Part shown: piece after piece, positions 39,007 through 50,485 of the stretch
How positions within the stretch are numbered: the stretch's first letter is position 1
How the letters are laid out: every line of letters starts with the position of its first letter
NCBI RefSeq assembly: GCF_947623445.1
Contig: NC_135246.1
Location: forward strand, 18,087,856 to 18,151,855
Direction: 5' to 3'
Length of the DNA: 64,000 nt
From: Clavelina lepadiformis
Taxonomy: Eukaryota; Chordata; Ascidiacea; Aplousobranchia; Clavelinidae
Notes under the pieces: generated by a model
Seen by the model: only the letters and a program-made list of their open reading frames with translations
What the model was told of the DNA's origin: nothing
The model's database searches: none
Translations under genes and position numbers: made by a program

Positions 39007-39351
39007 CAGGGTTGCCATCGGTCTGGACTCAAAAATAAGGTCGAACAGGAAACGAAAAGAAGAATACTACCTTAAACAGTGCACTACAGGAGAAGGCAAT
39101 CAATGTTCCAAAAATGAAAAAACGAGATACTATTTGCATGTTCTCAATTTTTGTATCTCTTTGGTACAAAATGGTATACTAAAGGTGTCAAAATGCCCAA
39201 AATATGAACCTCTGCCCTAAAAATAAGACGAAAGTGAGGACGCAAGTGAAAATAAGGACATTTCTTAGAATAAAGGACAAAAATATTTTCTAAGACACGG
39301 ACCTTCAAAATTAGGACAAATCTTAGAAATAAGGACGGTATGGCAACCCTG
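39007..39351. mobile_element. hAT-type MITE, second family
   Basis: 345 bp with ends CAGGGTTGCCAT and ATGGCAACCCTG. Flanking octamers ACTATAAT and ACAATAAT agree at seven of eight positions, as for an 8-bp hAT target duplication. The interior repeats AAATAAGGAC-like words several times. It cannot code for a transposase, and its end sequence differs from the element at 32483. Confidence 0.8.
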
Positions 39352-40140
39352 ACAATAATAAAAGAAGGAAGCTGGGTTGCGATTGTGTTTGTAAGTTGTC
39401 GCCTACTTTTTTCGTTCTTATGGCTGAAAGCTTAAGTTATTTATTGAACTGCCTACGTTAAATTTTACAATAGATTGCTGTGAATTGAGGTGCAAAAACA
39501 AAAGTTGTGAAAAAAGAAGTAAACTTCAAGCTACAAAGTGAAGCGAAAGTGACTAATTTAGCCTGTAGGCTTATTCTATTGTTCTTCATGTAAGATTTTC
39601 ATCTTTGTACGCACGATTTCTTGTTGAAAAGGGGCGTAGCCTACTTCCCAGTTGGGAACCTACGGATGTTAAAATACTAATCTGAATGGAATTTAGGCAA
39701 TAGGGGAATTATGAAGTTTTTTTTTCAAGAATTTAGTGAATACGCAACGCATAATGCCCATACTCTTATTCCAGATTTTATTTCTTTCACTGGTTTCTAT
39801 TTCACCTGTAAAAGTTTATATAAACGTGAAATTACCATTCCTCAATGTGGAACTAGGAAGTTAACTTAATGATGCTACTGATCTTAGACTCTTTTGCCTT
39901 TAATGTTTATTCTATAAATATTGTCACGATGGCCTTACAAATTATTTTTCTCTGCGCAATCTGCACTTCAAGTTTGTTTGTAATATATATACAGCGTATA
40001 CTAGATGTACATATATTTTATATATATACACTGTTAGCTGCATGCAGTGCTGCTAATGTACTAGTTATTTCCATCCGTTTTTTTTTTCTGTTTCTAGACT
40101 GTGTGTAGTTAGGGAGTTTGCATTAATTGCTGATATCAGA

Positions 40141-43100
40141 ATGTCAGGATTCATGAAATTGTTTGGTGGTACAAAAGACAAGGCTCCATCTGCCCAAGAT
40201 GCGATCCAGCAGCTCCGAGAAACTACCGACATGCTACAAAAGAAGTCAGACTTTTTAGAAAAGAAGATAGAAAATGAAGTAAAAAATGCTAAACATCATG
40301 GCACTAAAAACAAGAGAAGTGAGTTTCTCATTAAAATCTGATTTCTGTTGAACTTAATGCGACGAATGTTGTTCAAAGAAGTTCAAAGAGGCTTGTGCCC
40401 TTGTGTAACTACACGTATTAAAGTTCGGCTGCTGGTTATTCACGATTGCAAGCATTTACACACAGAAATCACTATCTTTCAAACCATAACCATTTATATA
40501 ATGGTTAATAAGATAACAGTTATATAATTGAATAAATACTTATATATATAATTGAAAGGAAATGTTATTTATTTACTTTATATTGTTACTTATTTGTTTT
40601 TTTTTTGGTTGAAAAATTAATTGAGTATTTTTTGTTAAAAATTCACCAGTTCGATCGTATACCACACACAAGCAAAATTATGTTCAGAACCCGCAGTAGG
40701 CTGCATACTTGTAGATCCATAGCAAAGTTATTTCTCACCTTTCAAAAGACAACGACTAAAGTAACACCAGCAAAGTTGGCAACTACTACATAGAAACAAC
40801 AGCACTCTCTTAGAGAGAAAACTTCACTTTGTCTGATTTCATTCTCATGCTGACAAAAAATGACAACAACAACAAAAAATAAAACTGTTAAAAGATTTTG
40901 TGTAAATTTACTGGGTTGAATTTAAGGTCATAATTATGTTATTACATTTTTAGCTGTTGGGCAAGCCAGACCTTACATTACCATCAAAGTTTCAACTCTG
41001 TGACTTATTTTCAAGTTCTGTGTTATTTATCATACTGAATAGAATGGCTTAGATAGAGGAAGGCTCCTTATGATGTATATATAACGTCATCAAAAAAGCG
41101 CAAATTAACTGAAATCATCCTTTGTATCATAATTAGTTATGATGTGATATGTTTTTTATTAGTGGCTATTGCTGCCCTCAAAAGAAAGAAGAGATATGAA
41201 AAGCAACTGCAAAACGTTGACGGGACTTTGTCCACTGTTGAGTTTCAGCTTGAAGCCCTGCAGAACGCGCAGTCAAATAAACAAGTTTTAGACACGATGA
41301 AAGTTGGTGCACAAGCACTAAAGAAAGCCCATGGTGCACTGTAAGTGAAAAAATTTCGCTTTGACACTCACGGTTTTAGTATTGGTTTGTTATTGATTTT
41401 AGAGTTTGTTGCATGTTCCTTCCTGTTACATTGTAATTTTAAACCTTTACCCCATCAGTACCAGTAATAACACATCTCCATATATTTTTGTGAGTTTATT
41501 TGGTCACCTTTGTGCAATTTTTTTATAATTTATACCACTTAAACAATGTTCAGTTCACCTGATGATGTGCACGATTTAATGGACGACATCGTTGAGCAAC
41601 AAGAAGTCGCCGACGAAATCACTACGGCACTGTCAACTGGTATTGGTCACGCTGAAGACGTAGATGAGGTTTGTGTTAACTTTCTTTATGTTCTTGCTGT
41701 GCTTATGGGTGGGCAGAATCGGTCATAGACCATAGTACATGTTGTCAACATATGTGCAGTATAGGCTTTGTTTGACTTTGAAATGAATGTTAGGAAATTT
41801 TTAACCACGCTCAACGTCGTTAGTCTCGGACAAACAATTTTGAAATCAACAAACACAGCAACGCATGAAAACATTTTCAGCAAACTGTTATTACTTTGAC
41901 TAATTGAAAGTCCATATTCAAACTTCCATTCTCTCCTTTGTTCATGAATTAAGTTTTGGTCATGTTTATAGAAATTATGTGTTTGACAAAATGTATTCAA
42001 CACATACTTTAATTGTAATTTTGTGTAACTATAATTTCACTGTAACCAAAATGCATTGTAATTTGTGACACCTCAACAAATCATTGTTTCAGGATGATCT
42101 TATGGCGGAACTTGAGGAGCTTGAGCAGGAGGAATTTAACGAAAGCATCCTCAACATCCCAAATACCGACCAACTTCCCGATGTACCTACAGACGCTCTT
42201 CCCACCAAGCCTGCCAAAGGTACCCCCTGCTTAACATGGCTTATGTTTAAGTTTTCATGGCGGCGTGCTTTGATTTTCAAAGTATTGATGTTTTGTTATT
42301 TAAAATTTGCTTAACTTTTACTGTGAAGTAAGTAAGTAACTAAAAGTATACATAGCTTTTCCGGTGTAAGCAAAATTGCATTTCTCTGAATAAATATTTA
42401 AAACTTTTGAATACGTGTAAACAGCTAAGGCACTAAAATAACTTAAGAAGCTGAACTTACTTAAGTTTAACTTAACTTAAGTTTTAATTTGGCCAAAAGT
42501 ACTGTCAAGCCCCAGTGTAAGGTGCGTATTATTTAAACGTTGGTTGAGTATCCATGGTTGCAGTAAGTAGGCTAGCGTATGAGAGACTAAGGGTACTAAA
42601 GGAAGATATTAAGATATCAAATGAAACTTGATATGCCAAATAGCAACTTGCAACTTATTGCGAGATATGGGCTAACCAGTACACTATCAGTGATAAAGTC
42701 TAAAACCCGATTGCTTGTAAAAAGGGCAAGTTTGACAAAAATCAATGTAAATTTTATTAGTTAAAGGAAGAGTAGTGAAACATTCTCTTAAAAATAGTCA
42801 TTCATCAGACATAGTCATACATGACATGTCTCTTAGAGCTGATAAGCTGTAGTTTTGTTTATAGAACAAATTTTTAAGAACCCATGTCAATGCCCAGTGG
42901 AGGCTTTGATATCTTTGTTGGCACAAACAGTTGTCTTAACACATACCTACTGTAGCACTAAGCAACTGTATCAGTTAGTTATTATCGGTACTTTCATTGA
43001 TGCCTTTATGCACCGATGGGCTGCATAAAACTGTTTGTAGATTAAACAATTTTTTTTCCTTGTATTATAAAGGATCTACACTAAAAACACAAGTTACTTG

Positions 43101-43632
43101 ATTTCGAAAAATGTATCCACGACACCCAGTCATGTTTTTCATCATTTTACTTATTTCGAATAAATTGAATTTTTAAAAACTTGAAGTGAATTAATCGATC
43201 CCTTCAATCTAGAGTAAACAAGCTTCCACTATGTTTATTTTTCTTTGAAAATGTGTTGGTTATTTATCGTATCATGGTGTCTTGCACCTGACGGTGCTTG
43301 ACTTGAAAGCATCTTAATCTGCGTATTACATAATACATTAATTACTCAAAACCTAATTAACTAATCTGGGGTATTGGCCATCTGTTATAGCAAACTTTTT
43401 ATGAGTTTTGTTAATAGCAGTATTAGTTGAGTGAGCTATCTGTCATACTCGTGGCTGTGGATACACATGGAATTCGTTTTTACTAGGAAATAGTATCCTC
43501 CCACGACCAAGACAAATAAGAGAACAGAGATTAACATGTATTGTGTCTAGTATTAACAATTTTAAATTGTTTGAAGCTAAAAAACAAGAAGAAGATGATG
43601 AGTTGGCCGAGTTGCAGATGTGGGCTTCATAG
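40141..43632 (+). CDS. CHMP4: CHMP4, ESCRT-III core subunit (Snf7 family)
   Basis: Five exons: 40141-40318, 41163-41340, 41554-41668, 42093-42219, 43577-43632. Phases agree and give 217 codons plus stop, close to human CHMP4B (224). The N-terminus MSGFMKLFGG leads into the basic coiled-coil core with HHGTKNKR and ALKRKKRYEKQL. The segment QQEVADEITTALSTGIG is typical of the family, and the acidic C-terminal half (ELEELEQEEFNESILNIP) ends in DDELAELQMWAS, the short helix that CHMP4 proteins use to bind ALIX. CHMP4 polymers constrict membranes in endosomal vesicle formation, cytokinesis and membrane repair. The last coding exon is only 56 nt and lies after a 1357-nt intron. Whether it descends from a single CHMP4 or one of several copies cannot be told here. 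Confidence 0.95.
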
Positions 43633-44800
43633 ACATCTTCTATTGAAATTTAAGCAGCTTCAAGAACTCTTCTCAAAAGCAAACTTACATTTGAGCCGAC
43701 GTGTCCTATTTGAAAACGTTTTACAGCAATGTAACATGAACCAGCCGAGATATTTTTCAAGTGAGATTATTCATGGAATCCTTCTCTCGTCTGATGCCCT
43801 TAGTTTATTCAATACTGCAACAAGTGTAAAAGTTTTCAAACTGCTGTACGGCGTTGACTCCTTTTTGAAGTCGCAAATGATCCCACTATCGTTTTTCTAT
43901 TTTTTGCTTCTATTATTTCAACCTGTACAGTCCAAAGCAGATCTCCTGCAAACGTGATTAATCACTCTATGATCTTCTCTAGAGTAAGGTGGTAGCATGT
44001 TTTAAGTATTTTAGTCGCACTTGTATTCGTCTAATCTCGCATGTAAGGTAATTGTTTATTATATGATGTCTTTCTTTTCTTACACTTGAGTTTCTATCCA
44101 ACGTTTAGCATACCAGAGTGGTAGTTGAATTCGCTATTTATACACCGCTATCAAGTTGAAATTTTAAATCCGGATTAATTCTGAAATAATCTCTAGGACA
44201 GTTGTTTAGAATTAAGATTCTTAAATTAATAACAATCGTATATGATGTTGATAATAAAATTCAATATTAATCTGAAACTTAAACACTGAGGGTATTTCAA
44301 CAGAGCTTTTAGGTTTACCGGAAACGTTTTTGCTCAGTGAGGGCGTAATTGCCTGTTTTAAAACTCCATCTTTCACTTGTAGAAAGTGCAACTTAGTAGT
44401 TTCCCCGGGACACGAAAGCACTCGTAAAAGAATAAACAGGAAAATAAAAAAGAAATAAATATAACCAATACTAAAGCGAGTATGAAGACCTAAACTGAAG
44501 AGCATCGTACGCATTCGTTGACAAATAAAATGATTTTAAGTTACACTTTGATGTATTCCGAATAAAGAATAGAGAGATTCGTTTCACTTTAATCCTGAAA
44601 CGTGGTTAAAAAGAACTGACTCGAGCCTTTGAGAAAAGTGACTGAAGTCGTATTCGAGTCTTCGCGACTCTGCCAGTAATAATATCTGCTAAACTCAATA
44701 TACTCCGTTACCATTTAACTTATGGTATAAAGTTTATCGAATTCAATCCTTTTCACTAGTCACTACTCAATTCATCACGCCATATATTTTTAAACAATAG

Positions 44801-44990
44801 TCGGCTCGGTAGTCGAGTGGTTTGAACGCTGGACTAACACCAATTGTGGCTTGTGTTCCGTGTGCAATACCCAGTGGCACAATACGCTTTAAATGCCCTT
44901 GACCAAGGCGTTAACGACACTTGCTACTGTTCAGTGGTCCTGGTGAACAGTTCCAAATTCGGGCAAAATAATACGAAAAAAACAAATGAA
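44801..44990 (+). mobile_element. tRNA-derived SINE
   Basis: The head resembles a tRNA: GGTAGTCGAGTGGTTTGAAC is a good polymerase III A box. The B box, expected about 35 nt later, is degraded (GTGTTCCGTGTGC). The body carries CCCTTGACCAAGGCGTTAAC, akin to the CCTTGAGCAAGGCACTTAA block common to many invertebrate and fish SINEs. The 3' end runs into ATAATACGAAAAAAAC. I could not find a sure target duplication. It is not a functional tRNA gene, because the acceptor stem and B box are missing. Confidence 0.65.
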
Positions 44991-45577
44991 AAATGTGTGT
45001 ATCAGTCGGAACTTGCACAGACTGATAGTTCGGGAGCTTGAGTGACAAGATTCATTGCATTGTCAAAAACTTGTGCAAAGACTTTCCTCAATCTGAGAAT
45101 ACCATGCCTTCACTAATCTAATCAATCTTAACACACACAATCCGTTTTTTAAACTGTGTTCTGTGTTTGAGATGCCAACAACTTCTTTATCGTATTTGGT
45201 GTGTTGGTAACTTTGCCACCGAATTAATATGTGTAAACTGTAGAACGTTGTGTCTGCGTGGGACGCACTAAAAACCTCGAAAGGGCTGAAATTCAAAACA
45301 GTGTTTCCCCACTAGCCTAGGCTTATTTTCTTCATTTCAGGCTTTTAGTGAGATCCCGTTGTGGTTTATTAGTCGGTTACCAACAAATTCAAGATGAGGA
45401 TAACGCTTCAGTTAATGTGTGTGACGCAGGGCAGAGGATAATAAAAACAAAGCCAGAAAGGTCGTGCTAAGATTTGCATATGGAGTAATCTCTCAGTAAT
45501 GTTGCTTGCGCAATGCGCATACTGTAGTTAGATTATTTTTAAATCTGACTTACTTAATCATACGCACTAGCCTATGT

Positions 45578-46092
45578 GGTTCCACGACATATGGCCGCGG
45601 GAAAGTGGCCGCGAACAAACTCACCGGGGTCAACTGAACGTGACGTAAATTGACCGCAGACAAACTGACTGTGACATAAACTGGCCGGCGATCAAATTAA
45701 CCGTCGATAAATTGGCCGGCGATCAAATTAACCGGCGACAAATTGGCCGTCAAAAGGTCAAAATTTTAAACTCGGTAGTATATGATATGTAAAGTAAATA
45801 TTTGTTTGTAACTATTTCCTTTGTTTTTAACAAAATTGTTTTTTATTTCAATACACATTGAAACGTTTATTGAAATAAACAGAAGTGACTAGATAGTGAA
45901 TTAGAATTTTGACCTTTTGACGGCCAATTTGTCGTCGGTTAATTTGATCGCCGGCCAATTTATCGACGGTTAATTTGATCGCCGGCCAGTTTATGTCACA
46001 GTCAGTTTGTCTGCGGTCAATTTACGTCACGTTCAGTTGACCCCGGTGAGTTTGTTCGCGGCCACTTTCCCGCGGCCATATGTCGTGCTCCC
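45578..46092. mobile_element. foldback (MULE-like) MITE with 9-bp target duplication
   Basis: 515 bp. The arms 45578-45765 and 45905-46092 are each about 188 nt and differ at only a few positions, mostly in the first six bases. The middle of about 140 bp is AT-rich and non-coding. The element is bounded by exact 9-bp copies AGCCTATGT (45569-45577 and 46093-46101). Long arms and 9-bp duplication fit Mutator-like elements. Each arm reads as about ten degenerate 15-16 nt units of the type TGGCCGGCGATCAAAT, with a nearly exact 31-nt doublet inside. High arm identity points to recent insertion. Confidence 0.85.
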
Positions 46093-46921
46093 AGCCTATG
46101 TAGCAACAGACGCTGAGAGACGCATGAAAAGGTAATTGATATATAACAAGTTAATAACGTATGTATGAAAGCGCTTGAGTACAATTTAACCAGCTTAGAT
46201 CTTGCAGTCATACCGGTATGCAGTCATACCGATAAGTGGCGCATTCGTTGTGATTTCTGAGCAAACATCTATGTGCGTGGTCGGCTATGACGATTTGTTT
46301 GACTGTCTGCATAGCGCTGTGGTCTTATCTTAAGCAAGTAAATTGAAAAGTATTTTACCAAATTAAAAAAGACGATTTAGTGTACACAATTTTACAAGTG
46401 AAACATCATGCAGTTGTGTGTGTAGGCTAGTGTATGGCTTGCGTCTAAGTGTAACTTTGCATGTATTAGAACTTGTCAACTTGAACGCATGTCTCGTATT
46501 GTCATATTTCAATATTTTTTTTTTAACTGAAAAATGGACACTAGCGTTTAAGCCATTACAGTTTAAAAACATCGAATTTCAAAACCACATGCCCAAGATG
46601 GAAAGTTTACCCTATCCCCCACGCACAATTGTGTGAATTTACCCGCAATTTTGGACATTTCCTCCGAAAATCTGCACGAGATAATTGAATCTGCGGCTGT
46701 TTTTGTGATAATTTGTAATTCCCAATATGATCTTATAAAGCATAAGCTTCGGAACAATGCTAACACGAGTCCACGACCTCAAGTAACTCCAATTTTTCAC
46801 AGGCACTGTAGTCCAGCATTTAGAAAACACTGTTTGATTTTTCATGTACATATGTATTGTTTTTAAAATAGTTTTTTAACTGATACGAATTTTTAATCTC
46901 TATGCGGTTACCCATTAAAGC

Positions 46922-47839
46922 ATGATGCGACAGATATTAACTTATTGGAAGTCAAGACAGTCACCGTCGCCCATACTTGCCAATTTCTCTGAGAGTGTGT
47001 TGAACATTTTTTCCTCGGATAAAAGCACAGATGAAGTGATGGTTTCATGTTCACTGAAAGATAACTGTCTTGTGATTTCAGATGATGCAGAAGAAAATCA
47101 TGTGCTATTGAAACGTCCCTCATTTTGTCCGATGAAGCACCTAGATCATCAAATGGTCAGCCAATTGTCACCAAACACAACAAAGCGTGGTGTAAATGTT
47201 GGTGTTGCTGTACTCTTGGAGAGCAGGGACAATTTTGTTTTATTAACTCGAAGAGCTCAAAATCTACGCACTTTTCCCAATGTTTGGGTCCCACCTGGTG
47301 GACATGTAGGATTGAACGAGACGCTTTCTGAAGCAGGGTTTCGTGAAATGAAAGAAGAAACTGGAATATCAGTTGATCATGCCGTTAACACCAAAATATT
47401 AGGGTTGTGGGAGTCTGTATTTCCACCTAATCTTCAAACTGGCCTGCCAAAGAGGCACCATGTTGTTGTTTATCTTCATTATCAGGATAACAGACTGGCT
47501 AGTGAAATAAATCAAACAATCCAGTTAGATCCAGCCGAAACCGACAGATGTGCGTGGATTAGTCGTTGTGTTATGAAAAAGGTTATTGAAACTGATACAA
47601 TTAACATTAACTGCTCTTTTTCTAAGACGTATGAAGTTAATAGCCCTCAAACAGCAAACAGTAAATGTCATTTTTCATCTGATGTTGGAATGCTAGGGGC
47701 TGTAGTGCAAAGCGGAACCACTCAAATGGTGTCTGACATGGATCACAAACCACTTCTAAACCAGTATTCTAGTGCAACACCTCAGCTTGAACGAGTCAGC
47801 ACTGGCACAAAATTTGCATTGAGTCTTATCACGATTTGA
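46922..47839 (+). CDS. NUDT17: NUDT17, Nudix hydrolase 17
   Basis: One uninterrupted exon of 305 codons; the human protein has 328. The N-terminal part shares RPSFCP with vertebrate NUDT17. The Nudix domain follows from VNVGVAVLLE: substrate-side LLTRRAQNLRTFPNVWVPPG, then the complete Nudix box with Gly127, Glu133, Arg141, Glu142, Glu145 and Glu146 (GHVGLNE, REMKEETGI), all metal-binding positions being present. LGLWESVFPP and GLPKRHHVVVYL are also family-typical, and the end ERVSTGTKFALSL matches the vertebrate C-terminus. Family members hydrolyse nucleoside-diphosphate derivatives such as acyl-CoA or capped substrates; the exact substrate here is unknown. The sequence AAAG stands one base before the ATG. 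ZCCHC9 starts 378 nt after the stop on the same strand. Confidence 0.93.
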   Translation: MMRQILTYWKSRQSPSPILANFSESVLNIFSSDKSTDEVMVSCSLKDNCLVISDDAEENHVLLKRPSFCPMKHLDHQMVSQLSPNTTKRGVNVGVAVLLESRDNFVLLTRRAQNLRTFPNVWVPPGGHVGLNETLSEAGFREMKEETGISVDHAVNTKILGLWESVFPPNLQTGLPKRHHVVVYLHYQDNRLASEINQTIQLDPAETDRCAWISRCVMKKVIETDTININCSFSKTYEVNSPQTANSKCHFSSDVGMLGAVVQSGTTQMVSDMDHKPLLNQYSSATPQLERVSTGTKFALSLITI

Positions 47840-48145
47840 ATACACCTCCAGTCACTTTTTGTCGTGTTTACCTAATTGCTTTTTATCGATGGTATCGCCC
47901 CACCCTTTAAGTATTGTTAGAATTATATACTTCATGTTTTATTTTCTGAAAGTTGAGTAATTTTGGCACTGTTCTAGTGGTTAGTAATGTCTGTCTTTTT
48001 TTTCTTCAGCAAAGTATTTATTGTTTGACTATCGTAGTATTGAATTTTAATACTAAGTGGTCCCATCATATGAGAGGCTTTTTATTTCTTAATGAAATTT
48101 TTGCTTGATTTCTTGTGCAATTACTGGTAATACTGGTTGATGACA

Positions 48146-48161
48146 AACATGTTTGTTTTAG
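48146..48161 (+). other. splice acceptor in ZCCHC9 leader (possible trans-splice site)
   Basis: ACATGTTTGTTTTAG with AG at 48160-48161 is a good acceptor, 56 nt before the ZCCHC9 ATG and 322 nt after the NUDT17 stop. No matching donor is evident in the short gap. It could accept a 5' untranslated exon or a spliced leader, as operon genes of tunicates do. Confidence 0.45.
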
Positions 48162-48217
48162 GTTCAGTTCCTTTAAAATACTGCATTTCTGATGAGATAA
48201 AGTCTATTGCAATTGCA

Positions 48218-49496
48218 ATGACAAGGTGGGCAAGGTCTTATGTCAAAAAGAAAATCAGTCATTCTGCTTCATCGTGGAACGATTTAAAAGGTTTCTATGT
48301 TTTATTTATACTATATTTATTTACATATAGCCTGTATACTTCTTCCGGTATCACAAAGTTGCTTTTTGAAGACATATCAACATGAATTGCTTATTTACAA
48401 TGAATATATTTACGTTTTCAATGAAACACATCGATTTACCTACACAGGAATAATTAATCCCTCCACGCAAGACATAAAAGAAAGTATAAACTTGTCGATA
48501 ATTCCAAAATTTCCATAATTTTGAATTTCAAAATTGAAGAAATCGCCTAAAAAATTGGTTAGGATTTGTTTTACATAGTTTGGATTATTCCGGAGTTGGA
48601 ATTTAAGTAGGTACAAGTTTTTAACACGACGCCCTATATAACAGCTGCAAAAACGGAATCCGGTGGAACATCGGATCCGCAGTTATATGCAATTAGAAAG
48701 TACAAGAGAAGTGAACACAGAAGAATCAAACGGACACGCCAGAGAGAAGCAAAAAAGGTTTTTGTTCAAAATTCTACTACAATGTTCTCCTTATATTACA
48801 TTTGCTGGTACACCGTGTGACTCTGGGTTTTTGTATGTTGTTTGATTTTAATCTTCACTGCGCAAAGAAAGTAACAAAGATAGTGCCAGCTGGATGTTAC
48901 TGTTGAATATTCTTACATTTTTCACTGTCTTAGGTTTGTTTTCATTGCCGTATGCCAGGACATGGCATGGCAGACTGCCCTGCAATGAAAGCAGACGTTG
49001 AACAAGGTGTGGATATTTGTTTTAAATGTGGTTCCACCGAACACTTGGCCAATGTGTGCACTGCGAAGGTTAAAAAAGGTACACCAACTGGTTTTATTCA
49101 GGACTGTACTTGTTCTTGTTATTATACATTTTCTTCAACAGTAAAATGAGCGTTTTTGGAGACATTTTAAAGTGATCTTTAATTTGTTTTCTCTCCAATA
49201 CAGGAAATGAATTTATGTTTGCGAAATGTTTTGTGTGCGGTGAAACCGGTCATCTTTCAAGATCATGCCCCGACAATCCTCGCGGTCTATATCCCGATGG
49301 TGGGGGATGTCCAATATGCGGATCAGTTGAACATTTCAAAAAGGACTGTCCCGATCGCCCGGTAAAGGACGATGTGACCGTATATAGGCTGCCACCAAAA
49401 GGAAAACACATAAACGTTGACGAAGAATTAAGTTTGTATGAAGATTTGAAGCCACCTGTAAGGACAGTTAAGAAACCTAAAATTGTCAGGTTCTAG
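48218..49496 (+). CDS. ZCCHC9: ZCCHC9, CCHC zinc-knuckle nucleolar RNA-binding protein
   Basis: Four exons: 48218-48290, 48645-48757, 48934-49078, 49204-49496. Phases agree and give 207 codons plus stop; the human protein has 271. The start MTRWAR is the family N-terminus. Exon 2 is a basic segment (KYKRSEHRRIKRTRQREAKK). Four zinc knuckles follow: VCFHCRMPGHGMADC, ICFKCGSTEHLANVC, CFVCGETGHLSRSC and CPICGSVEHFKKDC, and the linker NPRGLYPDGGG is diagnostic. The C-terminus is KKPKIVRF. The shortness comes mainly from the N-terminal linker. The yeast relative Air1/2 works with the exosome, and human ZCCHC9 is nucleolar. AATAAA lies at 49559-49564, before the transposon that starts at 49777. Confidence 0.95.
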
Positions 49497-49776
49497 TGTT
49501 TATTTATGTATCTCTGGCTGTAAAACGTCGTACACTTTTCAAACCACTTGGTTCAAACAATAAAACAACACCCATTAATAAGAGTCATGGAAGCCTTAAG
49601 TATAGGTAAATAAATACTTTGCAATAATAAGAATGATTACTTGTGTGCTATAGAAAATCATGATGGAACATCTTTTGTTTGCAATGTAACAAAACCAGAT
49701 CAGGCAGTGTGTGGTGAGGAAAGTTTAGGAATAAACTAATATACTCCATATTCACTTTTTATATGAAAACAATTTA

Positions 49777-50118
49777 GGATGTTTCATTTTTTCACCATTT
49801 TGGACTTTAAAAAAGCTTGGGGTCTCCCTAGGCCGTATTTTGGACACAATGAAAGAATCAGAATTTTTTTTTAATTTATGACGTCATTTTGAGGTTGCAC
49901 CCCCTTGTTGAAGTTTCGGTGGGGGTGCATTTTTGTGAATTTGCGATATCTTCGTAACCGATTGAGCTAGAGCTATGATCAAGGTCTCAAAAGATGCAGA
50001 ACAGCTGGTTTCCTATAACCACTCAATACATTTTAACCGTATTTTTGCTCTAGAAAAAAAGTTATTTGAGAAAAACCGAAGTTTTGAAAAAAAACCTAAG
50101 TTTTGACATATTTTGTAT
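49777..50118 (+). repeat. left terminal inverted repeat of the transposon
   Basis: Begins GGATGTTTCATTTTTTCACC and contains GGTTGCACCCCCTTGTTGAA and CTATAACCACTCAATACATT, all mirrored in the right arm. It is longer than the right arm by about 20 nt, owing to an extra GAAAAAAAACCTAAG-type stretch near its inner end. Confidence 0.9.
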
Positions 50119-50485
50119 GCAAATCACAATGTAGTTTCCAACCGAACCTTTATTTTGCTTGGTGGTGATTGTAAACTTTTAGATTGGCCTTCGCCATGAA
50201 AAGTAAGCAAAATATTTTATATGTAAGCTATACAAACATATATCTAAGATAAACTTAAAATTACAGCAGTTTGTGTAAATAACTGCTACATCGGTAGTTC
50301 TGGAAAGATCGAGTAAACGATCATGTTAAACTGCGACTTCTGATTTCTACTTTAGCGTTACTCTACCGTGTAAGAACAGTTCCATAAGCCAAATAACAAA
50401 TTGTATTTTTTATTCAAATTTATTTTTATTCTTTAAACTAACAACAAACAACAGTTCATGTTAACCCAAAAATTTACTGTCTTCA

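Larger units (their letters stand above)
37680..40140. other. intergenic between divergent WSCD gene and CHMP4
   Basis: The promoters of both genes should lie in this stretch. It holds a hairpin (38630-38664), a hAT-type MITE (39007-39351) and AT-rich DNA. A pyrimidine tract ending TTTCTAG at 40098, 42 nt before the CHMP4 start, looks like a splice acceptor in its leader. No other gene seen. Confidence 0.5.
43633..46921. other. intergenic between CHMP4 and NUDT17
   Basis: This begins with the CHMP4 3' untranslated region; a 138-codon open frame there is chance sequence. It contains a tRNA-derived SINE (44801-44990) and a foldback element with 9-bp target duplication (45578-46092). No further gene recognised. 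Confidence 0.5.

Noticed and set aside
43541-43957. 138-codon plus-strand frame
   Set aside because: It covers the 56-nt last CHMP4 exon in another frame and then runs into the 3' untranslated region.
44801-44875. functional tRNA gene
   Set aside because: The A box is good, but the B box is degraded and no acceptor stem closes; the downstream body marks a SINE.
45590-46085. CRISPR-like or satellite array
   Set aside because: The short units lie in two inverted arms of one element with a target duplication and show no regular repeat-spacer order.
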